From contig DVFP01000024.1 of the NCBI GenBank assembly GCA_018713145.1, forward strand, positions 39,973 through 103,972: a stretch of DNA of 64,000 nt. Reading direction: 5' to 3'. The notes under the pieces are model-generated. The model was given only the letters and a program-made list of their open reading frames with translations. It ran no database searches and was not told the origin of the DNA. Below are positions 35,912 through 44,245 of the stretch, piece after piece. The stretch comes from Candidatus Scybalocola faecavium. GTDB lineage: Bacteria; Bacillota; Clostridia; Lachnospirales; Lachnospiraceae. A program made the translations under genes and the position numbers. Position 1 is the first letter of the stretch; each line of letters opens with the position of its first letter.

Positions 35912-37093
35912 ATGACAAATCTTCTAGTAAAGCTGTTTGTACGGGATTATAAAAATATTGAAAATGAAAAGGTGCGTACAGCCTATGGTGTATTGTCCAG
36001 TATTGTAGGCATTTTCTGCAATGTACTTTTATTTGCCATTAAAGCGGTGATCGGTACGATCATGGGAAGTATCGCTGTTGTGGCAGATGCTTTTAACAAC
36101 CTGTCAGATGCTTTTTCTTCCATTATTTCTTTTGTAGGTGTTAAGCTGGCCAGCCGACCGGCAGATAAAGAGCATCCTTTTGGACATGGCCGTTATGAGT
36201 ACATTGCCGCATTTATCGTAGCATGTTTGGTCATTGAGGTTGGATTTACTTTTGTTAAAAGCGCAGTGGATAAAATCATTCATCCGGAAGCTGTGACCTT
36301 TAGTGTGATCTCAGTGATCATTCTCGCCCTTTCTATTCTGATTAAGCTGTGGCTGGCGCTGTTTAACCGCACCTTGGGAAACCGGATCAATTCAACAGTG
36401 ATGAAGGCCACATCGGCAGATGCCCTGGGGGATGTGCTGACAACTGCGGCAACGATTGTTTCCCTGCTGATCTACAGGATCCTTGGATGGAATGTGGATG
36501 GTATTGTTGGTTTATTGGTCGCTATTGTTGTTGTCCTGGCCGGTGTGAATATTGCAAGAGACACCATACGCCCTCTCCTCGGCGAGCGGCCGGATCCTCA
36601 GGTATATAAAATGCTTGAAAGTAAAGTAGAGGCATATGACGGTATCGTAGGTACTCATGATCTGATCATACATAATTATGGCCCTACCCGAAGCATGGCT
36701 ACGATCCATGCGGAAGTATCGAATAAGGCAGACATTGAAACTTCCCATGAGCTTATTGATAAGATTGAACGTGAGGTAACCAGGGAAACAGGAATTTTTC
36801 TTGTAATTCATATGGACCCGGTGGATGTGGAGGATCCGTTTGTGATCCAGTGGCGGAAACGGGTTTATACGATGATCCATGATATGGATCCCAATATTTC
36901 CGCACATGATTTCCGCATGGTCAAAGGCCAGGATCAGATGAATTTGATTTTTGATATTGTTGTTCCCTATTCTTATAATATTGAAAAAACCCATCAGTTC
37001 ATCTTGGATCTGGAGGAGAAGATCCGCCAGATCGATTCCCGGTGTCAGTGCGTCATCACGATTGACCACAGTTTCGGGGAAGATTCGGAATAG
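35912..37093 (+). CDS. Cation diffusion facilitator exporter, Mn-type metal site
   Basis: A 393-residue CDF protein: six transmembrane helices, then a cytoplasmic domain (from about residue 205) and a C-terminal extension of about 90 residues. The transport-site residues read N and D in helix 2 (ADAFNNLSDAFSS) and D and D in helix 5 (SADALGDVLTTA), where zinc carriers have H or D and D, then H and D. The N-D/D-D set is that of Mn exporters such as MntE of streptococci, so Mn2+ (or Fe2+) efflux is inferred. ATG 35912 follows AAGGACGGTGATTGT. A 14-bp hairpin without T tract (37098-37128) ends the unit. Confidence 0.88.
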   Translation: MTNLLVKLFVRDYKNIENEKVRTAYGVLSSIVGIFCNVLLFAIKAVIGTIMGSIAVVADAFNNLSDAFSSIISFVGVKLASRPADKEHPFGHGRYEYIAAFIVACLVIEVGFTFVKSAVDKIIHPEAVTFSVISVIILALSILIKLWLALFNRTLGNRINSTVMKATSADALGDVLTTAATIVSLLIYRILGWNVDGIVGLLVAIVVVLAGVNIARDTIRPLLGERPDPQVYKMLESKVEAYDGIVGTHDLIIHNYGPTRSMATIHAEVSNKADIETSHELIDKIEREVTRETGIFLVIHMDPVDVEDPFVIQWRKRVYTMIHDMDPNISAHDFRMVKGQDQMNLIFDIVVPYSYNIEKTHQFILDLEEKIRQIDSRCQCVITIDHSFGEDSE

Positions 37094-37097
37094 GATA

Positions 37098-37128
37098 GCA
37101 CGGGGCTGCCTTTGGCAGCCCCGTGCTC
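37098..37128 (+). terminator. Hairpin after the CDF gene
   Basis: AGCACGGGGCTGCC pairs perfectly with GGCAGCCCCGTGCT over a TTT loop; no T tract follows. Confidence 0.6.
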
Positions 37129-37259
37129 ATACTGTCTTGCCCGTCCGATGTCTGAGTGCCATTGCGTGCAAGCACGCCCTGTCACTCAGCCGCCGTCCGG
37201 GGCTTTCATTGTAAATATTTATAATATTTTAAAAAATTTCAATTTTTTAAAAAAAGGGG

Positions 37260-37287
37260 TTGCATTTTTAGAAAGACATGGTATAAT
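37260..37287 (+). promoter_or_regulatory. tRNA-Gln promoter
   Basis: TTGCAT (37260-37265), 16 bp, TATAAT (37282-37287). Confidence 0.7.
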
Positions 37288-37307
37288 AACATTTGTCAAC
37301 GGGATGA

Positions 37308-37379
37308 TGGGCTGTCGCCAAACGGCAAGGCACAGGATTCTGACTCCTGCATTTGAAGGTTCGAATCCTTCCAGCCCAG
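37308..37379 (+). tRNA. tRNA-Gln (anticodon CTG)
   Basis: A complete 72-nt cloverleaf: acceptor TGGGCTG/CAGCCCA, D-arm, anticodon stem CAGGA/TCCTG with loop TTCTGAC (anticodon 37340-37342), T-arm GGTTCGAATCC. The discriminator base is G. The CCA end is not encoded. It decodes CAG. Confidence 0.95.
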
Positions 37380-37390
37380 TTTTAACAAAG

Positions 37391-37423
37391 TGAGACAGTC
37401 TGATTCAGGCTGTCTCATTTTTG
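37391..37423 (+). terminator. Terminator after tRNA-Gln
   Basis: TGAGACAG and its complement CTGTCTCA form the main stem, extended by TCTGA/TTCAGG, and end in TTTTTG. Confidence 0.85.
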
Positions 37424-37543
37424 TTTCCCGGAAAGTCCGGTGCTTGAAATAATTGTGTCAGCATACCGGATGAAGGCCGGGATAAAGAATATAAGGGAAA
37501 GAATATGGGAGAGAGGCATGAATAATAAAGGAGGGGACAGACC

Positions 37544-38251
37544 GTGTATACATACAAGCGAAAAGTAACATATAGTGAAGTGGCTTGTGATGGTATGGCA
37601 GACGCAGCGCAGATCGTCCGGTATTTTCAGGACTGTTCTACAATGCAGTCAGAAGCTTTAGGTATGGGCATCGATTATCTGGAGCAGCACAGTCACATAT
37701 GGATGCTGACAGGGTGGCAGATCCGGTTTAATCGCCGCCCCGGACTAAGTGAAGAAATTGTGACAGGAACATGGGCCTATGATTTTGATGCCATGTATGG
37801 ATATAGAAATTTCATTTTAAAAGGCGCCGGGGATGAAACCCTGGCAGTGGCCAATTCCATTTGGGTGCTGATTAATACTCACACAGGCAGACCGGAAAAA
37901 TTGACCATGGAAGCTGTGGAAGGGTATGGCAGTGAGGAAAGGTATCCAATGGATTATGCTCCAAGGCGCATAAAGCTGCCTAAGGAGTGGGAAGAAAAGG
38001 AGCCATTTACTGTAAAGCGGGCAGATTTGGATACAAACTGCCATGTGAATAATGCCCGTTATATTTCCATGGCGCTGGAATATGTGGAGCCGGAGAAAAA
38101 TATCCGTCAGATACGGGTGGAATATAAGAAAGCGGCGCTGCTGGGAGACCGGATCTGTCCCAAGATCAACCGCAAAGACGGTTCCATGACGGTTGCCTTG
38201 TGCAATGAAAGCGGTCAGGTGTTTGTGGCTGTGGAATTATTAATGGATTAG
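37544..38251 (+). CDS. Acyl-ACP thioesterase
   Basis: A 235-residue protein with two hot-dog domains, the bacterial FatA/FatB-like acyl-acyl carrier protein thioesterase. It releases fatty acids from ACP. Seen features: MYTYKRKVTYSEVACDGMAD at the start, FNRRPGLSEEIVTGTWAYDF, and in the second domain VKRADLDTNCHVNNARYISM, which carries the conserved Asp, Asn and His of the active site. GTG 37544 is the start, behind AAAGGAGGGGACAGACC. The gene stands alone. Confidence 0.88.
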   Translation: MYTYKRKVTYSEVACDGMADAAQIVRYFQDCSTMQSEALGMGIDYLEQHSHIWMLTGWQIRFNRRPGLSEEIVTGTWAYDFDAMYGYRNFILKGAGDETLAVANSIWVLINTHTGRPEKLTMEAVEGYGSEERYPMDYAPRRIKLPKEWEEKEPFTVKRADLDTNCHVNNARYISMALEYVEPEKNIRQIRVEYKKAALLGDRICPKINRKDGSMTVALCNESGQVFVAVELLMD

Positions 38252-38348
38252 GATATTTGCAGATAAATATATGTGTAACAGTGTTTATTGACCTGTTATA
38301 TGTGCACCAGGGGGACCAGAGGGTTTTACCTATGTGATGGAGGATAAG

Positions 38349-39191
38349 ATGATTCGTTTAGGAGAAAAACAGACGTTAACGATTACCCGGAAAAAAGATT
38401 TTGGAGTATATTTATGTAATCCGTCAGATGCAGGCGGAGAAGCAGTGCTTCTTCCTAAAAAAGAAGTCCCTGCCGGAGCGGATGTGGGAGCAGAACTGGA
38501 AGTTTTCATTTACAGGGATTCCAGTGACCGGCTGATCGCCACTACGGCACAGCCTTTGATCAGTTTAGGGCAAACTGCTGTGCTGAAGGTACAGCAGGTA
38601 ACAAAGATCGGAGTATTTTTGGACTGGGGATTGCCTAAGGACTTGCTTCTTCCTTTTAAAGAACAAACGACCCGTGTTAAAGAAGGCCGGGAATACCTGG
38701 TAGCTCTTTATATTGATAAAAGCAGCAGGCTTTGCGCTACTATGAAGGTTTACGAATACCTTCGCTCAGATTCTTCCTATAAAAAGGATGACCATGCCAT
38801 TGGTTATATTTATCAGATCCATCCGGAATATGGCGCGTTTGTGGCTGTAGATGGAAAGTATCACGGGCTGATTCCTGCAAGGGAGCTGCACGGCGAATTT
38901 GAACCGGGGGAAAAGGTTACTGTGCGTGTGTCTCGTGTGCGGGAGGATGGAAAGCTGGAACTGTCTTTACATGAGCGCATCCCATTTCAGATTGATACAG
39001 ATGCAGAGCATATTTTAAAGCTGATCCAAAGCTATGATGGTATTTTGCCCTTTACGGAGAAAGCTTCTCCGGCAGTGATCGAGAGGGAGACCGGGCTGAG
39101 TAAAGCAGCTTTTAAGCGGGCTGTGGGACGTCTCCTTAAAACCGGGAAGATACAGATTACTGATGGAAAGATCCGGGAAAAGAAAGAGTGA
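38349..39191 (+). CDS. S1-like RNA-binding protein of the CvfB/YitL family
   Basis: A 280-residue cytoplasmic protein with S1-type beta-barrel repeats and a C-terminal winged helix. Segments TLTITRKKDFGVYL, KVQQVTKIGVFLDWGLPKDL and YIYQIHPEYGAFVAVDGKYH are the S1-like strands; ETGLSKAAFKRAVGRLLKTG marks the winged helix. CvfB proteins bind RNA and affect virulence or expression in other Firmicutes; the targets are unknown. ATG 38349 has GGAGG five bases upstream; GTG 38334 and ATG 38337 in the same frame have no good site. Confidence 0.82.
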   Translation: MIRLGEKQTLTITRKKDFGVYLCNPSDAGGEAVLLPKKEVPAGADVGAELEVFIYRDSSDRLIATTAQPLISLGQTAVLKVQQVTKIGVFLDWGLPKDLLLPFKEQTTRVKEGREYLVALYIDKSSRLCATMKVYEYLRSDSSYKKDDHAIGYIYQIHPEYGAFVAVDGKYHGLIPARELHGEFEPGEKVTVRVSRVREDGKLELSLHERIPFQIDTDAEHILKLIQSYDGILPFTEKASPAVIERETGLSKAAFKRAVGRLLKTGKIQITDGKIREKKE

Positions 39192-39315
39192 CATGAAAGA
39201 CCGTGTTCCGATCCGAAACTTTAAAACTCTTATGGAAATGGGACTTTTGGATTTTTGAATGGGATTTTTCATCTGCCGGTTAATGGGCAGAATCCGTATA
39301 ACGAACTATATCCTA

Positions 39316-39385
39316 TTTGTTACAAAACTTTTACAAAATTGGTTGACAGCGGTGGACGCCGCTGGTATAATGTGTTTGTAACAAA
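39316..39385 (+). promoter_or_regulatory. Consensus promoter flanked by two TTTGTnACAAA palindromes
   Basis: TTGACA (39343-39348), 17 bp, TATAAT (39366-39371). TTTGTTACAAA (39316-39326) lies upstream and TTTGTAACAAA (39375-39385) lies at the transcription start. The spacer itself holds AGCGG/CCGCT (39348-39352, 39359-39363). The pair of 11-bp palindromes looks like a double operator for an unknown regulator of the wall hydrolase gene. Confidence 0.7.
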
Positions 39386-39483
39386 ATTGTAATAAAAAAT
39401 GTAACATTTTTCCTTCCGCGTCAGGATAGGGCCTGGGAAGGATATACACGCATGTTATCTAAAAAATAGAAATGGTGAAGTTT

Positions 39484-41400
39484 ATGATTAAAATGGAAAG
39501 ATTCAGGAGAAAAGCCAAAGTCTCACTGGCCGCGGCACTCATATTCGCTCAGGCAGCCGGTTTTCAGTCTTTGCCGGTACATGCAGCAACCACCGGCACA
39601 GTTACTTGCAGTGTGTTAAATGTCCGTTCCGGGGGCTCCACCAATGACCCGGTGATCACAACTGTGTCCAAGGGAACAAAGCTGGATATTATTTCCTCTG
39701 AAAATGGCTGGTATGAGATTTCTATTAATGGAACCACCGGTTATGTAAGCGCGGAGTATGTATCCACAGATGGTTCGGGAAGCATTGCAGTTTCCGGTCA
39801 GTCTGGCTCTGTTAATGTAAGCGTGCTGAATTTAAGAAGCGGCGCATCTACGGATTCTTCTGTTGTAGGTGCTCTTTATATGGGAGATACTGTAAGTATT
39901 ACAGAGAGTAATAATGGCTGGTATGGTGTAACGACTGCATCCGGCGCAAAAGGGTATGTTTATGCTCAGTACATTACTCTGGGTTCATCAGGAAGCTCTT
40001 CGGATACTTCCAATGGGAATACATCTACAAGCGTGACACCGGCATCCGGTGAAGGAACATGTAATACATCTGCTTTAAATGTTCGTTCTGATGCCAGTAC
40101 AAGTGCTTCTGTTATCGGCCTTATCCGTTATGGCACCAAGGTGACCATTACAGGAACAGCAGGCGCCTGGTACCAGGTAACAACGACTGTAAATGGTTCC
40201 AGTGTGACCGGATTTGTCCATGGGGATTATATTACTATGGGAAGCTCCGGCAGTGACAGCAGCAGCGACAGCGGCAGCAGTGAAGTGACACCAGCATCCG
40301 GCGAAGGTGTATGTAATACATCTGCATTAAATATTAGAAAAGAAGCAACGACATCTTCTGCAACTTATGGTTTGATCCGTCAAGGCACCAAGGTGACTAT
40401 TCTTGGAAAATCCGGTGACTGGTATCAGGTAAAAACAACTGTAAATGGCAGCCAGGTGACTGGCTATGCTCATTCCGATTACATAACAGTTTCAGATTCT
40501 TCAAGCAGCGATGATTCTTCTGATGAAAGCACAGGCTCAGTTGAAGCAGCGTCCGGAACCGGTGTGTGCAATACCACAGCTTTGAATGTGCGTCAGGAGG
40601 CGTCTACAAGCTCCAAAACATTAGGTCTGATTTATAAAGATGCCAAGGTAACGATTACCGGAAAGACCGGTTCCTGGTATCAGGTAAAGGCAACTGTGAA
40701 TGGCAGCCAGGTAACTGGTTTTGTTTATAAGGATTATATTACTTTAAGTGATGACAGCACATCCACCAGCGATGATCCTACAGTCAGCGAGGTTAATGAA
40801 ACTGTATGGGCAACAACAGCAGTGAATGTACGCAAAGGCTGCGGTACCAGCTATGGCATTATCGCGACACTGCGCCAGGGTGCCAGCGTGACACGTACAG
40901 GTGTGTTAAGTAATGGCTGGAGCCGTGTGGATTATAACGGAACGACTGCTTATGTATCCAGTCAGTATTTGACCACGACAGATCCTGCTCCGGATGAGGA
41001 AACCCCATCCAATGGCGCTTCCTCAGGGATTACCGGTGTGACAGGTGAAGATATTGCCGCATATGCTTTACAGTGGAAAGGTTATCCATATGTGTGGGGG
41101 GGCAACAATCTGAGCACAGGTGTGGACTGTTCCGGTTTTACTCAGCAGGTATATCTTCACTTTGGAATTTCTTTAAACCGTGTAGCTGATGCTCAGAAAC
41201 AGAATGGCATTCGTATTGCCTCTGTTGACCAGGCGAAACCCGGCGATCTGTTTTTCTACGGCAGCAGCAGTTATGCTGACCATGTGGCGATTTACATTGG
41301 CAACGGCCAAGTGATCCACGCCAGCAGTCCTTCTGTAGGAATTATTGTATCTAATGTTACATATCGTACACCGGTGGCCATTGTACGTGTAATTTATTAA
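39484..41400 (+). CDS. Secreted NlpC/P60 (C40) wall hydrolase with six SH3b repeats
   Basis: A 638-residue exported peptidoglycan hydrolase. A Sec signal peptide (VSLAAALIFAQAAG, cut after VHA) is followed by six bacterial SH3 repeats, each marked by a LNVRS-like segment and ending GYV/GFV-YIT, separated by Ser/Asp-rich linkers. Repeats 3 to 5 are nearly identical. The C-terminal NlpC/P60 domain has the catalytic cysteine in GVDCSGFTQQVYLHFG and the histidine in DHVAIYIGNGQVIHASS. It should cut peptide cross-links of the cell wall. ATG 39484 has GGTGA before it; ATG 39472 and 39493 are alternatives. A strong terminator follows. Confidence 0.92.
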   Translation: MIKMERFRRKAKVSLAAALIFAQAAGFQSLPVHAATTGTVTCSVLNVRSGGSTNDPVITTVSKGTKLDIISSENGWYEISINGTTGYVSAEYVSTDGSGSIAVSGQSGSVNVSVLNLRSGASTDSSVVGALYMGDTVSITESNNGWYGVTTASGAKGYVYAQYITLGSSGSSSDTSNGNTSTSVTPASGEGTCNTSALNVRSDASTSASVIGLIRYGTKVTITGTAGAWYQVTTTVNGSSVTGFVHGDYITMGSSGSDSSSDSGSSEVTPASGEGVCNTSALNIRKEATTSSATYGLIRQGTKVTILGKSGDWYQVKTTVNGSQVTGYAHSDYITVSDSSSSDDSSDESTGSVEAASGTGVCNTTALNVRQEASTSSKTLGLIYKDAKVTITGKTGSWYQVKATVNGSQVTGFVYKDYITLSDDSTSTSDDPTVSEVNETVWATTAVNVRKGCGTSYGIIATLRQGASVTRTGVLSNGWSRVDYNGTTAYVSSQYLTTTDPAPDEETPSNGASSGITGVTGEDIAAYALQWKGYPYVWGGNNLSTGVDCSGFTQQVYLHFGISLNRVADAQKQNGIRIASVDQAKPGDLFFYGSSSYADHVAIYIGNGQVIHASSPSVGIIVSNVTYRTPVAIVRVIY

Positions 41401-41446
41401 ATTAAATAAAATGCCCGGCAAACGGGCGTAAGATACGGATTTCCCT

Positions 41447-41487
41447 CACCGGGAGCAGGTATTGTCACCTGCTCCCGGTGTTTTTTT
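41447..41487 (+). terminator. Terminator of the wall hydrolase gene
   Basis: CACCGGGAGCAGGT (41447-41460) pairs with ACCTGCTCCCGGTG (41467-41480) and is followed by seven T. Confidence 0.93.
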
Positions 41488-41719
41488 CGTTCGTAAGCGG
41501 CTGCCGTTTTGCGTAAAATGATAAGGGATATGTCTGTGGGACAGAGGAAAGATTCTCTGTCCGGCGGTTAAATCGTCAGAAAATTTGTCGGATTTTTTTA
41601 AAATGCAAGATGGGGTTTTTCGGCGAAAAAGGGTGAAAAAAATCGAATTAGAAAGATTGCACAAAAAAATATGCACGTGTTTACATAATCAGGAACATAA
41701 AAATTATTTGCGCACATAG

Positions 41720-42003
41720 TTATCCACTGGAAATCAACGGCGTTTTTTCGGTAAAAATGAGTTATTCACAAAGTTATCCACATTATCCACAATCGAAAGC
41801 TGTGGAAAAGTGGATAAATTTGTCGCCAAAAAACGAAAATATGTTTTGGTGATAATGTAAAATCCGGAAAAAACAGTAAAATAATTTTAAATTCCCTTGA
41901 CATTTTTGTTTTTTAATAATTGATAAAAATAGAATTAATAATTTTATTTTATTGAAAAAAATAGAGTAAAGATAGAAATATTTTGAAAATTAATTTAATT
42001 GGC
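41720..42003. other. DnaA-box cluster beside an AT-rich tract (origin-like or DnaA-titration region)
   Basis: DnaA boxes TTATNCACA or close variants: TTATCCACT 41720-41728, TTATTCACA 41762-41770, TTATCCACA 41774-41782 and 41783-41791, TTTTCCACA (reverse) 41801-41809 and TTATCCACT (reverse) 41809-41817. To the right, 41880-42003 is extremely AT-rich with runs of T and A, like a DNA unwinding element. No dnaA or dnaN gene is nearby; the neighbours are a wall hydrolase gene and hpf. The rest of the 41488-42104 gap holds no gene. Confidence 0.65.
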
Positions 42004-42031
42004 TTGAAAAGGAACGGTTTTATGATATAAT
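42004..42031 (+). promoter_or_regulatory. hpf promoter
   Basis: TTGAAA (42004-42009), 16 bp, TATAAT (42026-42031). Confidence 0.7.
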
Positions 42032-42104
42032 AATCTTACAAACAATTTACAAAGAGGGAGGATTATATTTAAGGTAAATATATTGACCAAAGGAGTTGGG
42101 ATTT

Positions 42105-42632
42105 ATGCGTTATATTATCAGCGGAAAAAACATTGATGTGACAGAAGGATTAAAAGATGCGATTTATGACAAGATAGGAAAACTGGAAAAGTATTTTACT
42201 CCGGAGACCGATGTGATCGTTACCTTGAGTGTGGAAAAGTCCCGCCAGAAGATTGAGGTTACTATTCCTGTAAAGGGAAGTATTATCCGTGCAGAACAGG
42301 TCAGCGATGATATGTATGTATCCATTGATCTGGTGGAAGAGATCATTGAGCGCCAGATGCGCAAGTATAAGACAAAACTGGTAAACCAGATGCACGGATC
42401 AGGCAATTTCCAAAAAGCCTATATGGATATGGATGTGGAGGAAGATGAAGGGATCCGCATTGTACGGACAAAGCGTTTTGCCATGAAGCCTATGGATGTG
42501 GAAGAGGCCTGTGTACAGATGGAACTTCTGGGCCATAATTTCTTTGTATTCCGCAACGCAAGGACTGATGAGGTGAATGTAGTCTATAAACGCAAAGGGA
42601 ATACTTACGGGCTGATCGAACCTGAGTTTTAA
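42105..42632 (+). CDS. hpf: Ribosome hibernation promoting factor, long form
   Basis: A 175-residue HPF of the long type that joins 70S ribosomes into inactive 100S dimers in stationary phase. The N-terminal YfiA/RaiA domain (about residues 1-100) starts MRYIISGKNIDVTEGLKDAI; the C-terminal dimerisation domain (RTKRFAMKPMDVEEACVQME, then GHNFFVFRNARTDEVNVVYK) defines the long form. ATG 42105 follows AAAGGAGTTGGGATTT; an upstream in-frame TTG at 42096 sits within that ribosome site. It lies upstream of secA, a very common arrangement in Firmicutes. Confidence 0.95.
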   Translation: MRYIISGKNIDVTEGLKDAIYDKIGKLEKYFTPETDVIVTLSVEKSRQKIEVTIPVKGSIIRAEQVSDDMYVSIDLVEEIIERQMRKYKTKLVNQMHGSGNFQKAYMDMDVEEDEGIRIVRTKRFAMKPMDVEEACVQMELLGHNFFVFRNARTDEVNVVYKRKGNTYGLIEPEF

Positions 42633-42715
42633 AAGGGGTTTCAAAAGCAGATCTCGTTTATAAAGAGTGACAGGATGTAAAAATCTTTTGTCCCGGATTG
42701 TTATGAATTTTAATC

Positions 42716-42750
42716 AGCGGCACGCCAAATGACCGGCGTGCCGCTTTTTT
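42716..42750 (+). terminator. hpf terminator
   Basis: AGCGGCACGCC (42716-42726) pairs with GGCGTGCCGCT (42735-42745), then a T run. Confidence 0.92.
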
Positions 42751-42905
42751 ACATCCAGTAAGGGTGGAAAAAACGTTGACAAATCCTTTAAAGTGTACGA
42801 TGATAATAAAGGAAATCCGGATTTCACAGACTATAGTCCACGGAAGGAATACAGAGCACGGAAATGGACAGTCGTGTGAAAGAGACGCGGAGAAAGGAGA
42901 TTGTT

Positions 42906-44012
42906 ATGGATAACAGATATGAAAATAATGGAAATCCCTACAGCGGCACAGATCCCTACGGGAACAGCCAAAATTCCTATGGCGGTTATAATCAAAATAG
43001 TGGTTATAATCAAAATGGCGGTTATAATCAAAATAATGGTTATAATCAAAATGGCGGCTATAACCAAAATGGCGGCTATAACCAAAATGGCAGCTATAGC
43101 CCAAATGGATACAGCAACCAAAACACCGGCTACGGCCAGTACGGCGGTTACGGCCAAAACAACAGCAGCTATAATCAAGGGGGATTTTATAATCCCGGCA
43201 GGGGTGCCGCGGTGCGCACAGCGGTGACTGAGGCGGTAAGGGAAAGCGGCAAGTCCTTTCCGTTTTTATTTGGAACCATATGCTGTACTTTAGCCCTGAT
43301 CCTGACAGTGGTAACTGTTCTCTTTAACAGTATGGCAGGATCGGATCTGTACGATTTTGGTGATCAGGTCAACTGGATTATAAGCGGAAGCCTTAGTGGA
43401 AGTCTGATCGGTTCTATCCCTATGCTGATCATGGTCATTGGTATGTGGCTCCTTTTGGCAGCCTGTGCCAGCAAAAATCCCGTGCCATCCACTGGCGGCA
43501 TTACTTTGGTCCGGGGCGCGATCATTACATATATTGTTATTATGTCTATTGTTCTGGGGCTGGTAGTGATTGCTTCCGGTATCATCATTTTTGCCGGCGC
43601 AGTGACAGGCGCTTCCATAAATTACCAGTATCGGGGCTTTGGGGTTCAAGGGGCCTTTCAGGTAAGCATGGCCATTGTCATCCTGATCCTGGTGGCTGTT
43701 ATTGCGATTTTGATCCTTTGCCTGATCTATTATATAAAGATGCTTAAGACCACAAGGGTGATCCGGAATATTTTAAGAACCGGAAGGGTTACGGAAAATG
43801 TATCCATGTTCCATATTGTGTTTAACTTTATTGGGATTGGGTGCAGTGTCATTAGCATTGTTGCTTCATTAGTTAACGCCCGGTATATTGCCGGCGTCAT
43901 TCCAACAGTGATCCAGACCTTACTTTCTATGATCGCCTGCATTTCAATTACCATTGCCCTGATTATGCTCCGGAGCAGGCTTCGTGAGATCATGATCTCC
44001 GGACAAATGTAA
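42906..44012 (+). CDS. Membrane protein with Asn/Gln/Gly/Tyr-rich repeat N-terminus
   Basis: A 368-residue protein. Residues about 10-95 are low-complexity, made mainly of repeated G-Y-N-Q-N-(G/N/S) hexapeptides and ending in GYGQYGG-type units; no Cys, Lys or Asp dominates. The remainder has about five transmembrane segments (about residues 118-140, 155-180, 195-225, 250-280, 325-350) and resembles clostridial membrane proteins of unknown function. ATG 42906 has AAAGGAGATTGTT before it; the in-frame ATG at 42864 has no such site. The repeat is encoded by 18-bp units and could vary in number. The Asn/Gln-rich part is prion-like in composition and probably disordered. The function is unknown. 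Confidence 0.8.
   Translation: MDNRYENNGNPYSGTDPYGNSQNSYGGYNQNSGYNQNGGYNQNNGYNQNGGYNQNGGYNQNGSYSPNGYSNQNTGYGQYGGYGQNNSSYNQGGFYNPGRGAAVRTAVTEAVRESGKSFPFLFGTICCTLALILTVVTVLFNSMAGSDLYDFGDQVNWIISGSLSGSLIGSIPMLIMVIGMWLLLAACASKNPVPSTGGITLVRGAIITYIVIMSIVLGLVVIASGIIIFAGAVTGASINYQYRGFGVQGAFQVSMAIVILILVAVIAILILCLIYYIKMLKTTRVIRNILRTGRVTENVSMFHIVFNFIGIGCSVISIVASLVNARYIAGVIPTVIQTLLSMIACISITIALIMLRSRLREIMISGQM
42982..43095 (+). repeat. Tandem 18-bp repeat inside the Asn/Gln-rich protein
   Basis: Units related to GGTTATAATCAAAATGGC recur about six times in frame, differing mostly at third positions and in the last codons. Confidence 0.8.
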
Positions 44013-44151
44013 GTCATTGTGACAAATGTCAATGATTAGGATAAATATAAGTTATTGCGGCTGGAAAGGGATTTTCACCGGTTTTGCTCTGTTTTTTTAC
44101 GAAAATACAGGGAAAGAACGGCTGATTTCCCGGTTCAGCCGCAAATTTTAT

Positions 44152-44180
44152 TTGCAAATGCTTCTTACTGGTGCTACAAT
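44152..44180 (+). promoter_or_regulatory. secA promoter
   Basis: TTGCAA (44152-44157), 17 bp, TACAAT (44175-44180). Confidence 0.65.
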
Positions 44181-44245
44181 AAGATGAAAAACTCTGATTC
44201 GATGTGAAATACATTTCGTGAAACGACATGGGAGTGAATGATTGA

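Noticed and set aside
41720..42003. Definite chromosomal origin.
   Set aside because: The box cluster and AT tract fit, but no dnaA, dnaN or rpmH is nearby and strand-skew cannot be measured here, so it is listed only as origin-like.
41488..42104. raiA-type noncoding RNA upstream of hpf.
   Set aside because: Most of the region near hpf is extremely AT-rich and none of the GC-rich conserved stems expected of that RNA are seen; DnaA boxes explain the rest better.
42831..43178. Minus-strand frame rich in Ile, Ala and Val opposite the Asn/Gln repeat.
   Set aside because: It is the antisense shadow of the GYNQN repeat; it has no ribosome site and the plus-strand gene has a clear one.
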